From Mucilaginibacter cryoferens (GTDB lineage Bacteria > Bacteroidota > Bacteroidia > Sphingobacteriales > Sphingobacteriaceae): a stretch of 64,000 bases of DNA. Shown here piece by piece: positions 34,472 to 44,246 of this stretch. Numbering within the stretch: the stretch's first letter is position 1; each line of letters starts with the position of its first letter. The notes under the pieces are model-generated. The model was not told the DNA's origin. It saw nothing but the letters and a program-made list of their open reading frames with translations, and ran no database searches. The position numbers were made by a program, and so were the translations under genes. Location of the stretch: contig NZ_JACHCR010000029.1 of NCBI RefSeq assembly GCF_014205845.1, positions 19,989 through 83,988 on the forward strand, in the 5' to 3' direction.

Positions 34472-36619
34472 ATGAAAATAGTTACATATCCAGGTAAATC
34501 GTTCCCACTTGGTGCAACATGGGATGGCAAGGGCGTAAATTTCACCCTATACTCCGAAAACGCTACCGGGGTTGAACTTTGCCTGTTTAACACGCCAGAA
34601 GACGAAGTGGAGACCGAACGGATACCCATCACCGAATACTCTGAACTAATTTGGCATATTTATATTCCCGGCTTAAAACCCGGTCAGCTTTATGGCTACC
34701 GCGTAAGTGGCCCCTACGAGCCAGAGAACGGGCATCGCTTTAACCCTAATAAATTATTGCTCGATCCTTATGCTAAGGCAATCTCCGGTACCATTAACTG
34801 GGACGACTCCCTTTTTGGTTATGAGATAGGCAACGATGCCAAAGACCTGAGTTTTAGCGAAAGTAATAACGCGGCCTTTGTACCCAAATCGGTAGTAATA
34901 GACCATCATTTCGACTGGGAAGACGATACTGCCCCCTGCATAGAATACTATAATTCTGTAATATACGAGGCGCATGTAAAAGGCTTTACCAAAATGCATC
35001 CCGAAATTCCGGAAGATATCAGGGGAACCTATGCCGCTATAGGCCACCCGGTAACTATTAAATACTTAAAAGAGCTTGGTATAACCGCCATTGAGCTGAT
35101 GCCCATTCACCATTTTTTAAGCGACAGGCATCTGGTTGATAAAGGCCTTACCAATTACTGGGGCTACAATACCATTGGCTTTTTTGCACCAGATTCGCGC
35201 TACTCGGCAAGTGGCGTATGCGGCGAGCAGGTGGTTGAGTTTAAAACCATGGTTAAAGAGCTGCACAAAGCCGGTATTGAAGTAATACTTGATGTAGTTT
35301 ATAACCATACCGGCGAGGGCAGTGAGATGGGGCCTACCCTATCTTTCCGAGGTATTGATAATTGCTGTTATTACCGCCTAACCGAAGACAGCCGCTTTTA
35401 TATGGATTATACGGGCACCGGCAATACGCTTAATGCAAATTTACCTAACGTATTGCGCCTGATGATGGATAGCCTGCGTTACTGGATATTGGAAATGCAT
35501 GTAGATGGTTTCCGCTTTGATCTGGCCGCTACCCTGGCCCGCGAGTTGCATGAGGTAAACCGCCTGAGTGCTTTTTTTGATATCATTCACCAGGACCCAT
35601 GTATATCGCAGGTTAAACTGATTGCCGAGCCCTGGGATATTGGCGAAGGAGGTTACCAGGTTGGCAAATTTCCGGCAGGATGGGCCGAATGGAATGGAAA
35701 ATATCGCGACAGCATCCGCGATTTTTGGAGCGGCACCGAAAGTTCACTGGCCGAGTTTGGCGATAGGATAACCGGTAGCTCTGATCTCTATAAATCATAC
35801 CGCCGTCCAACTGCCAGTATCAACTTTATTACCGCCCACGATGGCTTTACCCTTACCGACCTGGTAACCTATAACGAAAAGCATAACGAGGCCAACGGCG
35901 AGGATAATAACGATGGGGAAAGTCATAACCGATCATGGAACTGCGGTGTAGAGGGCCCAACAGATGATGAAAATATTAACGAGCTACGCGAAAAGCAAAA
36001 ACGAAACTTTTTAACCACCCTCTTCCTATCGCAAGGAGTACCTATGCTGGTAGCGGGTGATGAAATGAGCCGTACCCAAAGCGGCAATAACAATACCTAT
36101 TGCCAGGATAATGGACTATCGTGGATCAATTGGGCAGGCATGGATAAGGGTTTGCATGATTTTACAGCTCAACTGATAAAACTAAGGAAAGAGCATGCTG
36201 CATTTTCCCGTAAAAACTGGTTTAAGGGTGAAATAGACAAAAAAAGTGGTGTTGCCGATATCGCCTGGTTTTTGCCCGATGGATCTGAAATGAGCGAGGA
36301 TAACTGGAACCACGATTTTGCCAAATCGGTAGCCGTTTTTTTGAATGGCCTGGGCCTACACAGTGTAAATGCCGAAGGCAATAAAGTAGTAGACGATAGC
36401 TTCTACATCATATTTAACGCGCATGAAGAGCCCATAAGTTATAAATTACCCAAAAGCGAATATGCCAACGACTGGGATTTGCTTATAGATAGCCATAAAA
36501 AAGCCGGCGAAGAAGTAAAGGGCACATTTAAAGCCGACGAAACTATACAAGTTGAAGCACGGTCGGTAGTATTGCTTCAACATCAACTGATCCATAATGG
36601 CGATACAAAACATCATTAA
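34472..36619 (+). CDS. glgX: Glycogen debranching enzyme GlgX
   Basis: A 715-residue GH13 enzyme with an N-terminal CBM48-type domain (GKSFPLGATWDGKGVNFTLY) and a catalytic barrel. The nucleophile lies in VDGFRFDLA (near residue 349), the acid/base in LIAEPWDIGEGGYQVG (near 386) and the third acidic residue in ITAHDGFTL (near 455). The GEGGYQVGKFPAGWAEWN segment is typical of GlgX and isoamylase. It hydrolyses alpha-1,6 branches of glycogen or limit dextrins. Its end overlaps treZ by 23 bp, so the two are co-translated. Confidence 0.95.
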   Translation: MKIVTYPGKSFPLGATWDGKGVNFTLYSENATGVELCLFNTPEDEVETERIPITEYSELIWHIYIPGLKPGQLYGYRVSGPYEPENGHRFNPNKLLLDPYAKAISGTINWDDSLFGYEIGNDAKDLSFSESNNAAFVPKSVVIDHHFDWEDDTAPCIEYYNSVIYEAHVKGFTKMHPEIPEDIRGTYAAIGHPVTIKYLKELGITAIELMPIHHFLSDRHLVDKGLTNYWGYNTIGFFAPDSRYSASGVCGEQVVEFKTMVKELHKAGIEVILDVVYNHTGEGSEMGPTLSFRGIDNCCYYRLTEDSRFYMDYTGTGNTLNANLPNVLRLMMDSLRYWILEMHVDGFRFDLAATLARELHEVNRLSAFFDIIHQDPCISQVKLIAEPWDIGEGGYQVGKFPAGWAEWNGKYRDSIRDFWSGTESSLAEFGDRITGSSDLYKSYRRPTASINFITAHDGFTLTDLVTYNEKHNEANGEDNNDGESHNRSWNCGVEGPTDDENINELREKQKRNFLTTLFLSQGVPMLVAGDEMSRTQSGNNNTYCQDNGLSWINWAGMDKGLHDFTAQLIKLRKEHAAFSRKNWFKGEIDKKSGVADIAWFLPDGSEMSEDNWNHDFAKSVAVFLNGLGLHSVNAEGNKVVDDSFYIIFNAHEEPISYKLPKSEYANDWDLLIDSHKKAGEEVKGTFKADETIQVEARSVVLLQHQLIHNGDTKHH

Positions 36620-38432
36620 CAGAACATTAGGTGTTAATTTTAATAAACAGGGATTTGCCGAGGGAAGAGTTTGGGCACCCGGTGCAAAGGAGCTGCTGCT
36701 TAGTACCGGCAACCTGGAACTGGAACTTGATAAACAGGAACACGGATATTGGACTTTAAGTACCGAGCAATTAAAGCCTGGCGATACTTATTGGTTTAAA
36801 GTAGATGGCAAGCAGTTGCCAGACCCGGCATCGTTATTTCAACCCGAAGGCGTACATGGCCCATCGGGAGCATTTGATTTGATAGCTTTTGAATGGACGG
36901 ATGACGAATGGCGAAATACGGCCTTAGGCAACTATATTATTTATGAATTGCATACCGGCACGTTTACCACCGATGGCACATTTAAAGGTATCGAAGAAAA
37001 GCTCGATTACCTGGTATCTTTAGGTATAACAGCAATTGAAATAATGCCCGTGTCGCAATTTCCAGGCGAACGCAATTGGGGGTATGATGGTGTTTTTCCG
37101 TTTGCAACACAAAATAGCTATGGCGGCCCTGCGGGCTTACAGGCTTTAGTAAACACATGCCATAGCAAGGGCCTGGCGGTGATATTAGATGTTGTATATA
37201 ACCACATTGGCCCCGAGGGTGATTACTTTGCTCAATTTGGCCAGTACTTTACCGGTAAGTACGATACCCCATGGGGTGCTGCCCTTAATTTTGATGATGC
37301 GGGCTGCGATGAGGTAAGGCGTTATTTTATTGAGAATGTATTAATGTGGTTGCGCGATTTCCATATAGATGCACTACGAATGGATGCCGTGCACGCTATA
37401 AGGGATTTTAGTCCGGTACATATTTTACAGGAGATAACCCAGCATGCCGCCCTGCTGACACAGCAAACCGGCAAAGCATATTACTTAATTGCCGAGTGCG
37501 ACCTTAACGATGCCCGGTATATTAAGCCCGTGCAACAGGGCGGCTTTGGTTTTGATGCCCAATGGATAGATGAATTTCATCATGCCCTGCGTGTTGCAGC
37601 CGGAGGTGAGCGCAAAGGTTATTATTCCGATTTTAATGGCATTGCTGATCTGGCAAACGCTTATCAGAATGGGTATGTATACCATGGCCAATACTCCGGG
37701 CAACGGCAAAAAACTTTCGGCACCAAAACCGATGGAATTAACGGGCAGCAATTTGTGGTGTTTTCCCAAAATCACGACCAGATAGGGAACCGCATGCTTG
37801 GTGAACGATCGAGCCAGTTGTTTAGTTTCGACATGCAGAAGCTGATGGCCGGTGCAGTGATGATCAGCCCGTTTTTACCTATGCTTTTTATGGGCGAGGA
37901 ATGGAGCGAACCCAACCCTTTCCAGTTTTTTGTAAGCCATACAGATAAGGAACTTATTGAGGCGGTACGTAAAGGCCGGAAGGCCGAATTTGCAGATTTC
38001 CATACCGTGGGCGAGGCACCAGACCCGCAGGATGTAAACACTTTTAATAACTCCAAACTCAACTGGGCTTTGCTGGATAAAGGACAGCACAATGTAATGC
38101 TGCGCTATTACAAAGCACTCATTAAACTAAGAAAAAAACAACCTGCATTTAAAAATACCGACAGGGAAAGCATCACTATTGCCGTTGATGAAACAGCAAA
38201 AACATTAACCATTAAACGATGGACTGACGAGCAGCAGGTGCTTTGCCTACTAAACTTCTCGGCACAAGAGCAGCAGGTTATTATACCTCAAGGTACCGGC
38301 CAATGGCAAAAGCTTTTTGATTCGGCCGAGCCAAAATGGAATGGGCCATTGGCAACTGCCGAAATTGTAAGTACAGGTCAAATTGCCTTATCGCCCCAGT
38401 CTATAGTAATATATACCCAACACCCTGCATAA
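36597..38432 (+). CDS. treZ: Malto-oligosyltrehalose trehalohydrolase
   Basis: The 611-residue GH13 enzyme has an N-terminal domain with GRVWAPGAKELLL and a barrel with the nucleophile in LRMDAVHAI (near residue 262), acid/base in LIAECDLND (near 299) and FSQNHDQIGNRMLGER (near 392). NHDQIGNR and ALRMDAVHAI are characteristic of TreZ. It releases trehalose from maltooligosyl trehalose made by TreY. The start at 36597 overlaps glgX, which supplies debranched glucans. No treY lies in the window. Branching enzyme is a possible misreading, but the motifs favour TreZ. Confidence 0.93.
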   Translation: MAIQNIINRTLGVNFNKQGFAEGRVWAPGAKELLLSTGNLELELDKQEHGYWTLSTEQLKPGDTYWFKVDGKQLPDPASLFQPEGVHGPSGAFDLIAFEWTDDEWRNTALGNYIIYELHTGTFTTDGTFKGIEEKLDYLVSLGITAIEIMPVSQFPGERNWGYDGVFPFATQNSYGGPAGLQALVNTCHSKGLAVILDVVYNHIGPEGDYFAQFGQYFTGKYDTPWGAALNFDDAGCDEVRRYFIENVLMWLRDFHIDALRMDAVHAIRDFSPVHILQEITQHAALLTQQTGKAYYLIAECDLNDARYIKPVQQGGFGFDAQWIDEFHHALRVAAGGERKGYYSDFNGIADLANAYQNGYVYHGQYSGQRQKTFGTKTDGINGQQFVVFSQNHDQIGNRMLGERSSQLFSFDMQKLMAGAVMISPFLPMLFMGEEWSEPNPFQFFVSHTDKELIEAVRKGRKAEFADFHTVGEAPDPQDVNTFNNSKLNWALLDKGQHNVMLRYYKALIKLRKKQPAFKNTDRESITIAVDETAKTLTIKRWTDEQQVLCLLNFSAQEQQVIIPQGTGQWQKLFDSAEPKWNGPLATAEIVSTGQIALSPQSIVIYTQHPA

Positions 38433-38745
38433 TCCCGTTGCAACCTGTAGTCATCCCTCCTTCAGAGGCTGCCAGCTTTGTAACTCGGCACAAAGCACAC
38501 CTAACAAGTATATTAGAAATATAAAAGCCGGATGAAAATAAATCCTCACCCGGCTAAATCACTCTAAAACAATCACCTCTTATTAAATAGGAAGCTATAA
38601 ACAATTAATATATAGACACTTCTACAAGTTACTATTAACTAAATGTTTAAACAAAGGTATCTATAAAATGGCTGTAACGTACCGCCACCCATTCATTTTT
38701 ACGGGGTACTGACATTTTATACTAACTGGTATTTAATCGATTGTA
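38433..38745. other. Gene-free stretch between treZ and a TetR gene
   Basis: The 313-bp spacer between convergent genes holds one imperfect hairpin (38526-38535 with 38546-38555, AGCCGG/CCGGCT core, nine of ten pairs), possibly a weak terminator without a clear T-run. Nothing else was recognised. Confidence 0.5.
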
Positions 38746-39366
38746 CTAGCAGTACATCAGTCCTTTAATAAAGATATCTGTAAGCAATAGCTTTTTGGTA
38801 CGAATCTCTTCGAGATGTTCTTTACGGGGAAAACTGGTCTTCTTTTGAGATACAGCTCCTACCCTGATACCATGCATGGCATCCAGAAGCAGGTCGACCA
38901 GTTCTAATGGATTTTCGATCGGTTGAATGCAGCCCTTATCAATTTCCTTTTTTATGGCATTACCTAATAAATTAAGTTCTGCTTTATGCACCTGCTCTAC
39001 AATCTCCCAGATCGTATCGGGCAGGTTTTGTTCGTTAAGCCTAAAAAAATCAAAAAAGTTATAGTTACTCACTATAAAATCGTGGTGAGTATTAATCTGA
39101 AAAACAAAGGCATCCTTTAAACTCGCAAATGTATCAACCTTATCTTCCAATGTTTTAAGGTAATCGGCAGCCAGCTTACGCATGACGGCCATATACAACT
39201 GGCTTTTATCCGGAAAATAATAATACAGCAAAGCTTTAGACATAGATAGGTCGCCGGCAATTTCGTTCATCGTGGTTTTTGAATAACCGTAATGTAAAAA
39301 ACGCTCGTACGAGGCTTCCAATATTTTTTCCCGTTTTATATCCTGCTGGTCGTTAACTGCAGCCAT
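38746..39366 (-). CDS. TetR-family transcriptional regulator
   Basis: The 206-residue protein has an N-terminal TetR HTH (residues about 12-58): TTMNEIAGDLSMSKALLYYYFPDKSQLY. The C-terminal ligand-binding part is helical and diverse. It is divergent from the MscS channel gene; the intergenic DNA contains TATCAAC (39455-39461) and GTTGATA (39477-39483) as an inverted repeat and TTATGTGT as a 23-bp-spaced direct repeat. It probably represses its own promoter and perhaps mscS. The ligand is unknown. Confidence 0.92.
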   Translation of the reverse strand: MAAVNDQQDIKREKILEASYERFLHYGYSKTTMNEIAGDLSMSKALLYYYFPDKSQLYMAVMRKLAADYLKTLEDKVDTFASLKDAFVFQINTHHDFIVSNYNFFDFFRLNEQNLPDTIWEIVEQVHKAELNLLGNAIKKEIDKGCIQPIENPLELVDLLLDAMHGIRVGAVSQKKTSFPRKEHLEEIRTKKLLLTDIFIKGLMYC

Positions 39367-39424
39367 TTGCTATGTTAATTAAAAATTCCTTCGCCAGCGA
39401 AAACTAAATTCCTGACTTTTTAAA

Positions 39425-39483
39425 CAAATCTATCAAAAAATCTACACTTATGTGTATCAACGCCTATTTGTTATGTGTTGATA
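39425..39483. promoter_or_regulatory. Candidate TetR operator and promoter in divergent region
   Basis: On the minus strand TAGATTTG (39425-39432) matches TAnnTTTG for the TetR gene. Just upstream lies the TATCAAC-N15-GTTGATA inverted repeat (39455-39483), between the two divergent genes. The assignment is by position and symmetry. Confidence 0.4.
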
Positions 39484-39537
39484 AAACAATTTTACATTCA
39501 TAGTATTTAAGTAATAAAACTTACACACAACACAACT

Positions 39538-40653
39538 ATGGATATAGAAAGCAAGTTACCCCCTAATCTGCTCGAATTTTCAAAACATCTCCCCTCATTG
39601 GTATGGAACTTTATGATAGCAATTGTTGCCATATTGGTAGGGCTACTGATAAAATTTATAGTTACCCGGTTGTTTAAGTTTTATGCAAAAAAAGAAGAGT
39701 CCTATTCCTTCTTCAAATCGGTAGTGGTTAATTTGGGGAAGGCTATTACCTATTTTATTCCGCTGTTTTTGCTCAATCTGTTTATACCGCTAATGCGGTT
39801 GGATAAAGTTTATATTACCCCGTTAGACAAAACCATCGAAATTTTATTGACCATATCCTTTGCCGGCATCCTGGTACGCTCGGTGCGTATCCTGGAAGAT
39901 TATATTTACCATACTTATGATCTCAACAAAGCCGATAACCTGGTAGAACGTAAAGTGCGTACCCAAATCCAGTTTATCCGCAAGTTTTTAGTGGTGGTTA
40001 TCATATTTGTAACCATAGCCATCATCCTGCTCAGTTTTGAAAGTATGCGTAAAATTGGTACTGGTTTACTTACAGGTGTAGGTATAGGCGGAATTATTGT
40101 TGGCTTCGCGGCGCAAACCTCATTGGGCAATTTACTGGCCGGTTTCCAGATAGCGTTTACCCAGCCCATCCGTATTGATGATGTACTGGTTGTTGAAGGC
40201 GAATGGGGCCGTGTGGAAGAGATTACCCTCACCTATGTGGTGCTGAATATATGGGATAAGCGCCGACTTATTCTCCCCATCAATTATTTCATATCCAAAC
40301 CATTCCAAAACTGGACCAGAACCTCCTCCGAGATTCTGGGTACCGTATTTCTATATGTAGATTATACCATCCCGCTGGACGTGATCCGTGAGGAATTTGT
40401 TCGCTTGATCAACTTAACCCCGTTATGGGATAAAAAAGTACAGGTGGTGCAGGTTACCGATACCAAAGAGAACAATATAGAGGTACGTGTATTGATGAGT
40501 GCCCGCAACTCATCCGAAGCGTTTGACTTACGCTGTTATATTCGTGAAAACCTGGTAACCTTTATCCAGCAAAATTATCCGGGCAGCCTGCCGAAGATTC
40601 GCAATGAGGTGAATAATCTTGAAAAATTTATTCAGCCTAAGGTGAACAGTTAA
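39538..40653 (+). CDS. MscS-family mechanosensitive ion channel
   Basis: The 371-residue membrane protein has N-terminal hydrophobic segments (about 20-45, 65-90, 100-120, 150-172) and the pore-lining MscS helix GLLTGVGIGGIIVGFAAQTSLGN split into a Gly/Ala-rich run and the helix after it. The beta domain follows with RIDDVLVVEGEWGRVEEI and the conserved LPINYFISKPFQNWT. Such channels release solutes on hypoosmotic shock. It is longer than E. coli MscS (286 residues), with one extra N-terminal helix. It is divergent from a TetR gene and ends in a strong bidirectional terminator. Confidence 0.93.
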   Translation: MDIESKLPPNLLEFSKHLPSLVWNFMIAIVAILVGLLIKFIVTRLFKFYAKKEESYSFFKSVVVNLGKAITYFIPLFLLNLFIPLMRLDKVYITPLDKTIEILLTISFAGILVRSVRILEDYIYHTYDLNKADNLVERKVRTQIQFIRKFLVVVIIFVTIAIILLSFESMRKIGTGLLTGVGIGGIIVGFAAQTSLGNLLAGFQIAFTQPIRIDDVLVVEGEWGRVEEITLTYVVLNIWDKRRLILPINYFISKPFQNWTRTSSEILGTVFLYVDYTIPLDVIREEFVRLINLTPLWDKKVQVVQVTDTKENNIEVRVLMSARNSSEAFDLRCYIRENLVTFIQQNYPGSLPKIRNEVNNLEKFIQPKVNS

Positions 40654-40722
40654 GCCGCGTTTGGTAGTTCGATGCCGCGACCTATTACCAAGGCCTGTCC
40701 GAATAAAATTTCATATTCAGTT

Positions 40723-40775
40723 ATATAAACAACAAACGCCGCCCTGGTTACCCGGGCGGCGTTTGTTGTTTATAT
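40723..40775. terminator. Bidirectional intrinsic terminator
   Basis: A 22-pair perfect stem (40723-40744 with 40754-40775) with a GC-rich core and a 9-base loop has AT-rich ends on both sides. It separates the convergent MscS and RND genes. Confidence 0.92.
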
Positions 40776-40785
40776 TTTGAGCAGA

Positions 40786-43700
40786 TTAAACTACTTCTGC
40801 CTCTAATACTTCCTCATGCTTTACTTCTTTTTTACCAAACAGCCATACTTTAAGGTTATGACGGATAAGGTACATACATGGCACCAGGATCAATGTAATA
40901 ACGGTGGCAAAGCCTAAACCAAATATCATTGTCCAGGCCAACGGGCCCCAGAAGGCAACGTTATCGCCACCAAAGTGGATATGTGGTTTAAAGTGGGTAA
41001 ACATCTCCACAAAGTCGATGTTGAAACCTACAGCCAATGGTATTAAACCTAATATGGCAGCTGTAGCGGTTAACAATACCGGTGTCATACGGGTATGGCC
41101 CGCTTCAACAACGGCATCGTGTACGTTGGCCCCCTGCTCTATCAGCATATCGGTAAACTCAACCAGTAAGATCCCGTTTCGAACCACCACCCCGGCAAGG
41201 GCTATAATACCTACCCCGGTCATTACAATAGCCATCGTCATACCGAAGATACTTACCCCCAGCAATACGCCGATGATGCTAAAGAAGATCTCACTAATGA
41301 TGATCAACGTTTTACCGATAGAGTTAAACTGGATCATCAATATTATCAAAATCAAACCAAACGATGTAGCCAACGCGCCGCCAAGGAATGTAACTGCTTC
41401 CATTTGGTCTTCCTGGCCGCCACCTTGCCTAATGGTAATATCATCGGCATGTTTAAAGTTGCCTATCGCCCTTAGTATACTCGCATTTACATCGTTGGCA
41501 TTATAAGGTTTTATAACGTTTGATCCCAGGGTTAACACGCGCCTTTGTTGCTTACGTTTGATATTACTATAAGTATTGGTATACTTAACATCTGTAAAGG
41601 CCGATATAGGCACCTGCCTGATTGAACCGCCTGTTGCCAGATCACGGTAAGTGATCTTTAAGTTACGCAGCTCATCAATGTTGCTACGCTGACTTTCCAA
41701 CGCTCTTACTTTTATCTGATAATCATCCTCTTTGGTGTTTCTGAAATCGCCGGCTTTGGCACCAAAAATGGCAGCGCCCAGGTTATCGTTCACTGTTTTT
41801 GTGCTGATTCCTTCGCGGTTAGCCCTTTCCCTGTCGATATCAAAAACAATTTCTGGTTTATCGCTTTGCACATCGGCAACAAGGTTATCTATACCGGCAA
41901 TGTTTTGTTTAGCTATATAACTTTTTAAACGGTTACCGGTTTTCACCAACGAATCGAGGTTATCGCCAATAAGTTCGATACTGATATCTTTTTGTACCGG
42001 CGGACCGCTATTTTCCTGTGTTACAGAAATACGGGCTCCCGGAACACCCTGTACCGCATCACGGATTCTTTTTAACACCGCTTTGGTATCTTTACCATCT
42101 CTTTTACCAAACTCAACAAACGCAACCGTAATCTTACTCTTATTCTCGTAATCTAACTGATCTTCGTCTGTAGGATCGGTTACCCCTTTGGTAACATTTG
42201 ATATCACCGACGATACAATATCCTTATCAGGCTCAACTATCTGCGCTACACGTTGCTCCAGTTTTTTGGTAACCTCGTTTGTGGTTGCCTGGTCTGTACC
42301 AATCGGCATGGCTATATATACATAAGCAAAATTAGGGTCGCCAGATGGAAAAAACTCTGGTGTTTTGCCTCGTACAGCCATTAAAAATATGGCAAATACA
42401 AACAGGGCAAACGTACCTGCTAATACAATAACTGGTCTTTTAACTGCACGCTCTAACCATTTGGCATACCATTTTTGAAATTTCGGCCATACATTATTCT
42501 GGAATCTATCAATCACTCTTAATAAGATAAAGTGATTGATCAGGTATAAAATAATAGCGAGGGCCAACAAGTTCCCCATTCCCATAGTCCATATTCCGGC
42601 AAAAAACAAGGCATAGCTTATAATAGCCAATACACCCAAAATAATTACCACACGTGTTGTTTTTTTATCAAACTTAGGATTATCGTGCTCGCCTTCAATA
42701 TGTGGTTTCATAAAATCAACCGCGAAAACAGGGTTCATAATATAAGCAACCACCAACGAAGCTAACAATGTTATGATAAGTGTAATTGGCAAAAAGAACA
42801 TGAAGTGACCTATCAAACTATTCCAGAATGCTAACGGAATAAACGGAGCCAAAGTGGTCATAGTACCAGAAAATACAGGTAAAAACACTTCGCCTGCAGC
42901 CATTTTAGCGGCCTGTTTAATTGGTACTTTGCCGTTGTTAAAAATACGGTGCGTGTTTTCAATTACCACAATGGCATCATCCACCACAATACCCAGCGCC
43001 AGAAGAAACGAGAACAGCACAATCATATTTAAAGTAAAGCCAATAGCCGGCATTATTAAAAACGCGATAAAGCACGATAATGGTACCGATAGCGCCACGA
43101 AGATGGCATTGGTGGTACCCATAAAAAACATCAGGATAAGGGTTACCAGCATAAAACCAATTACAATGGTATTGATAAGGTCGTTAAGCGTAGTACGTGT
43201 TTTATCAGACTGATCGCCGGTTACCGTAATAGCCAAACCTTTAGGGAAAACGGTTTTCTGTTTTAGCTTTATCAGTTCGTTAATTTTATCTGATGCCTGG
43301 ATAAGGTTCTCCCCCGCCCTTTTACTTACGTTTAAGGTAATTACATTTTTAAACTTAGGGTTATCCGGAGTTTTTAAGCGGGCATAAGTTTCCTGCTCCA
43401 AAAACGAATCTTTGATCTCTGCAATATCTCTCAGGTAAACAGCCTGCCCTTTAGGGTTCCTGATGGCCATGGCGGCAACCTGGTCGGCATTTTTAAAATC
43501 CTGCTTAATATCAATACTGCGACGGATGCCATCAGTTTTAATAGTACCTACCGACGACAGGATGTTTTCATTACCTATTGCCTGGATGATATCGCTAAAG
43601 CTAACCTGCGCGGCGGCCATTTTATTCATATCCACGTTAACCTGAATTTCGGGCGTTAAAGCGCCAATTTCATCAACCTTAGATATTTCTTTATAGCTTT

Positions 43701-44220
43701 CTATTTCATCCTTTAAAACATCGGCATATTCCTTTAGCTTTTTAAGATCGTAATCTCCAGAAATGTTGATGTATAAAATAGGAAGATCGGCCACGTTAAT
43801 ATCTGATATTACCGACTCCTTCAAATTCACATCTCCCTGCGGAAGATCTTGTTTGGCCTTATCAACGGCATCTTTAACATCTATCTTGGCATCTTTTATA
43901 AGCACGTTTGCCTGAAATTCGGCAGTGATGATAGATACGTTTTGAACCGAGTTTGATGTAACCTTCTTCAGCCCTTTTAATGATTTTAATTGCTTCTCAA
44001 TTTGCCTGGTAACCAGGTTTTCGATATTTTGAGGCGATTGACCGGCAAAGGTTGTAGTTACAAACACTTTTGATTGCGCTATATCCGGAAAATTCTCCTT
44101 GGGCAAACTATTGTAACTGATCAACCCCAGTACTGTGATCAAAAATATGAGCACGTATATGGCGGTTTTATTATCGATGGCCCAACTTGAGGGGCCAAAT
44201 TCTTTAGTTGAATCTTTCAT
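40786..44220 (-). CDS. RND-family efflux pump, inner-membrane transporter
   Basis: The 1144-residue protein follows the AcrB plan: TM1 near residues 20-40, a large periplasmic loop, TM2-TM6, a second loop after TM7, and TM8-TM12. The proton-relay acids are in LGIVVDDAIVVIENT (near residue 414). It is about 100 residues longer than AcrB; the extra length includes two additional hydrophobic stretches near residues 522-543 and 547-570 in the central cytoplasmic region. It uses proton import to drive export of an unknown substrate with the adaptor and TolC genes upstream. It is the last gene of that operon. Confidence 0.95.
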   Translation of the reverse strand: MKDSTKEFGPSSWAIDNKTAIYVLIFLITVLGLISYNSLPKENFPDIAQSKVFVTTTFAGQSPQNIENLVTRQIEKQLKSLKGLKKVTSNSVQNVSIITAEFQANVLIKDAKIDVKDAVDKAKQDLPQGDVNLKESVISDINVADLPILYINISGDYDLKKLKEYADVLKDEIESYKEISKVDEIGALTPEIQVNVDMNKMAAAQVSFSDIIQAIGNENILSSVGTIKTDGIRRSIDIKQDFKNADQVAAMAIRNPKGQAVYLRDIAEIKDSFLEQETYARLKTPDNPKFKNVITLNVSKRAGENLIQASDKINELIKLKQKTVFPKGLAITVTGDQSDKTRTTLNDLINTIVIGFMLVTLILMFFMGTTNAIFVALSVPLSCFIAFLIMPAIGFTLNMIVLFSFLLALGIVVDDAIVVIENTHRIFNNGKVPIKQAAKMAAGEVFLPVFSGTMTTLAPFIPLAFWNSLIGHFMFFLPITLIITLLASLVVAYIMNPVFAVDFMKPHIEGEHDNPKFDKKTTRVVIILGVLAIISYALFFAGIWTMGMGNLLALAIILYLINHFILLRVIDRFQNNVWPKFQKWYAKWLERAVKRPVIVLAGTFALFVFAIFLMAVRGKTPEFFPSGDPNFAYVYIAMPIGTDQATTNEVTKKLEQRVAQIVEPDKDIVSSVISNVTKGVTDPTDEDQLDYENKSKITVAFVEFGKRDGKDTKAVLKRIRDAVQGVPGARISVTQENSGPPVQKDISIELIGDNLDSLVKTGNRLKSYIAKQNIAGIDNLVADVQSDKPEIVFDIDRERANREGISTKTVNDNLGAAIFGAKAGDFRNTKEDDYQIKVRALESQRSNIDELRNLKITYRDLATGGSIRQVPISAFTDVKYTNTYSNIKRKQQRRVLTLGSNVIKPYNANDVNASILRAIGNFKHADDITIRQGGGQEDQMEAVTFLGGALATSFGLILIILMIQFNSIGKTLIIISEIFFSIIGVLLGVSIFGMTMAIVMTGVGIIALAGVVVRNGILLVEFTDMLIEQGANVHDAVVEAGHTRMTPVLLTATAAILGLIPLAVGFNIDFVEMFTHFKPHIHFGGDNVAFWGPLAWTMIFGLGFATVITLILVPCMYLIRHNLKVWLFGKKEVKHEEVLEAEVV

Positions 44221-44246
44221 AATTGACAGATCAAATGTTTAATAAA

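Noticed and set aside
40904..41506. 200-codon plus-strand open frame antisense to the RND gene
   Set aside because: It is an antisense shadow; the minus-strand RND frame has complete family motifs.
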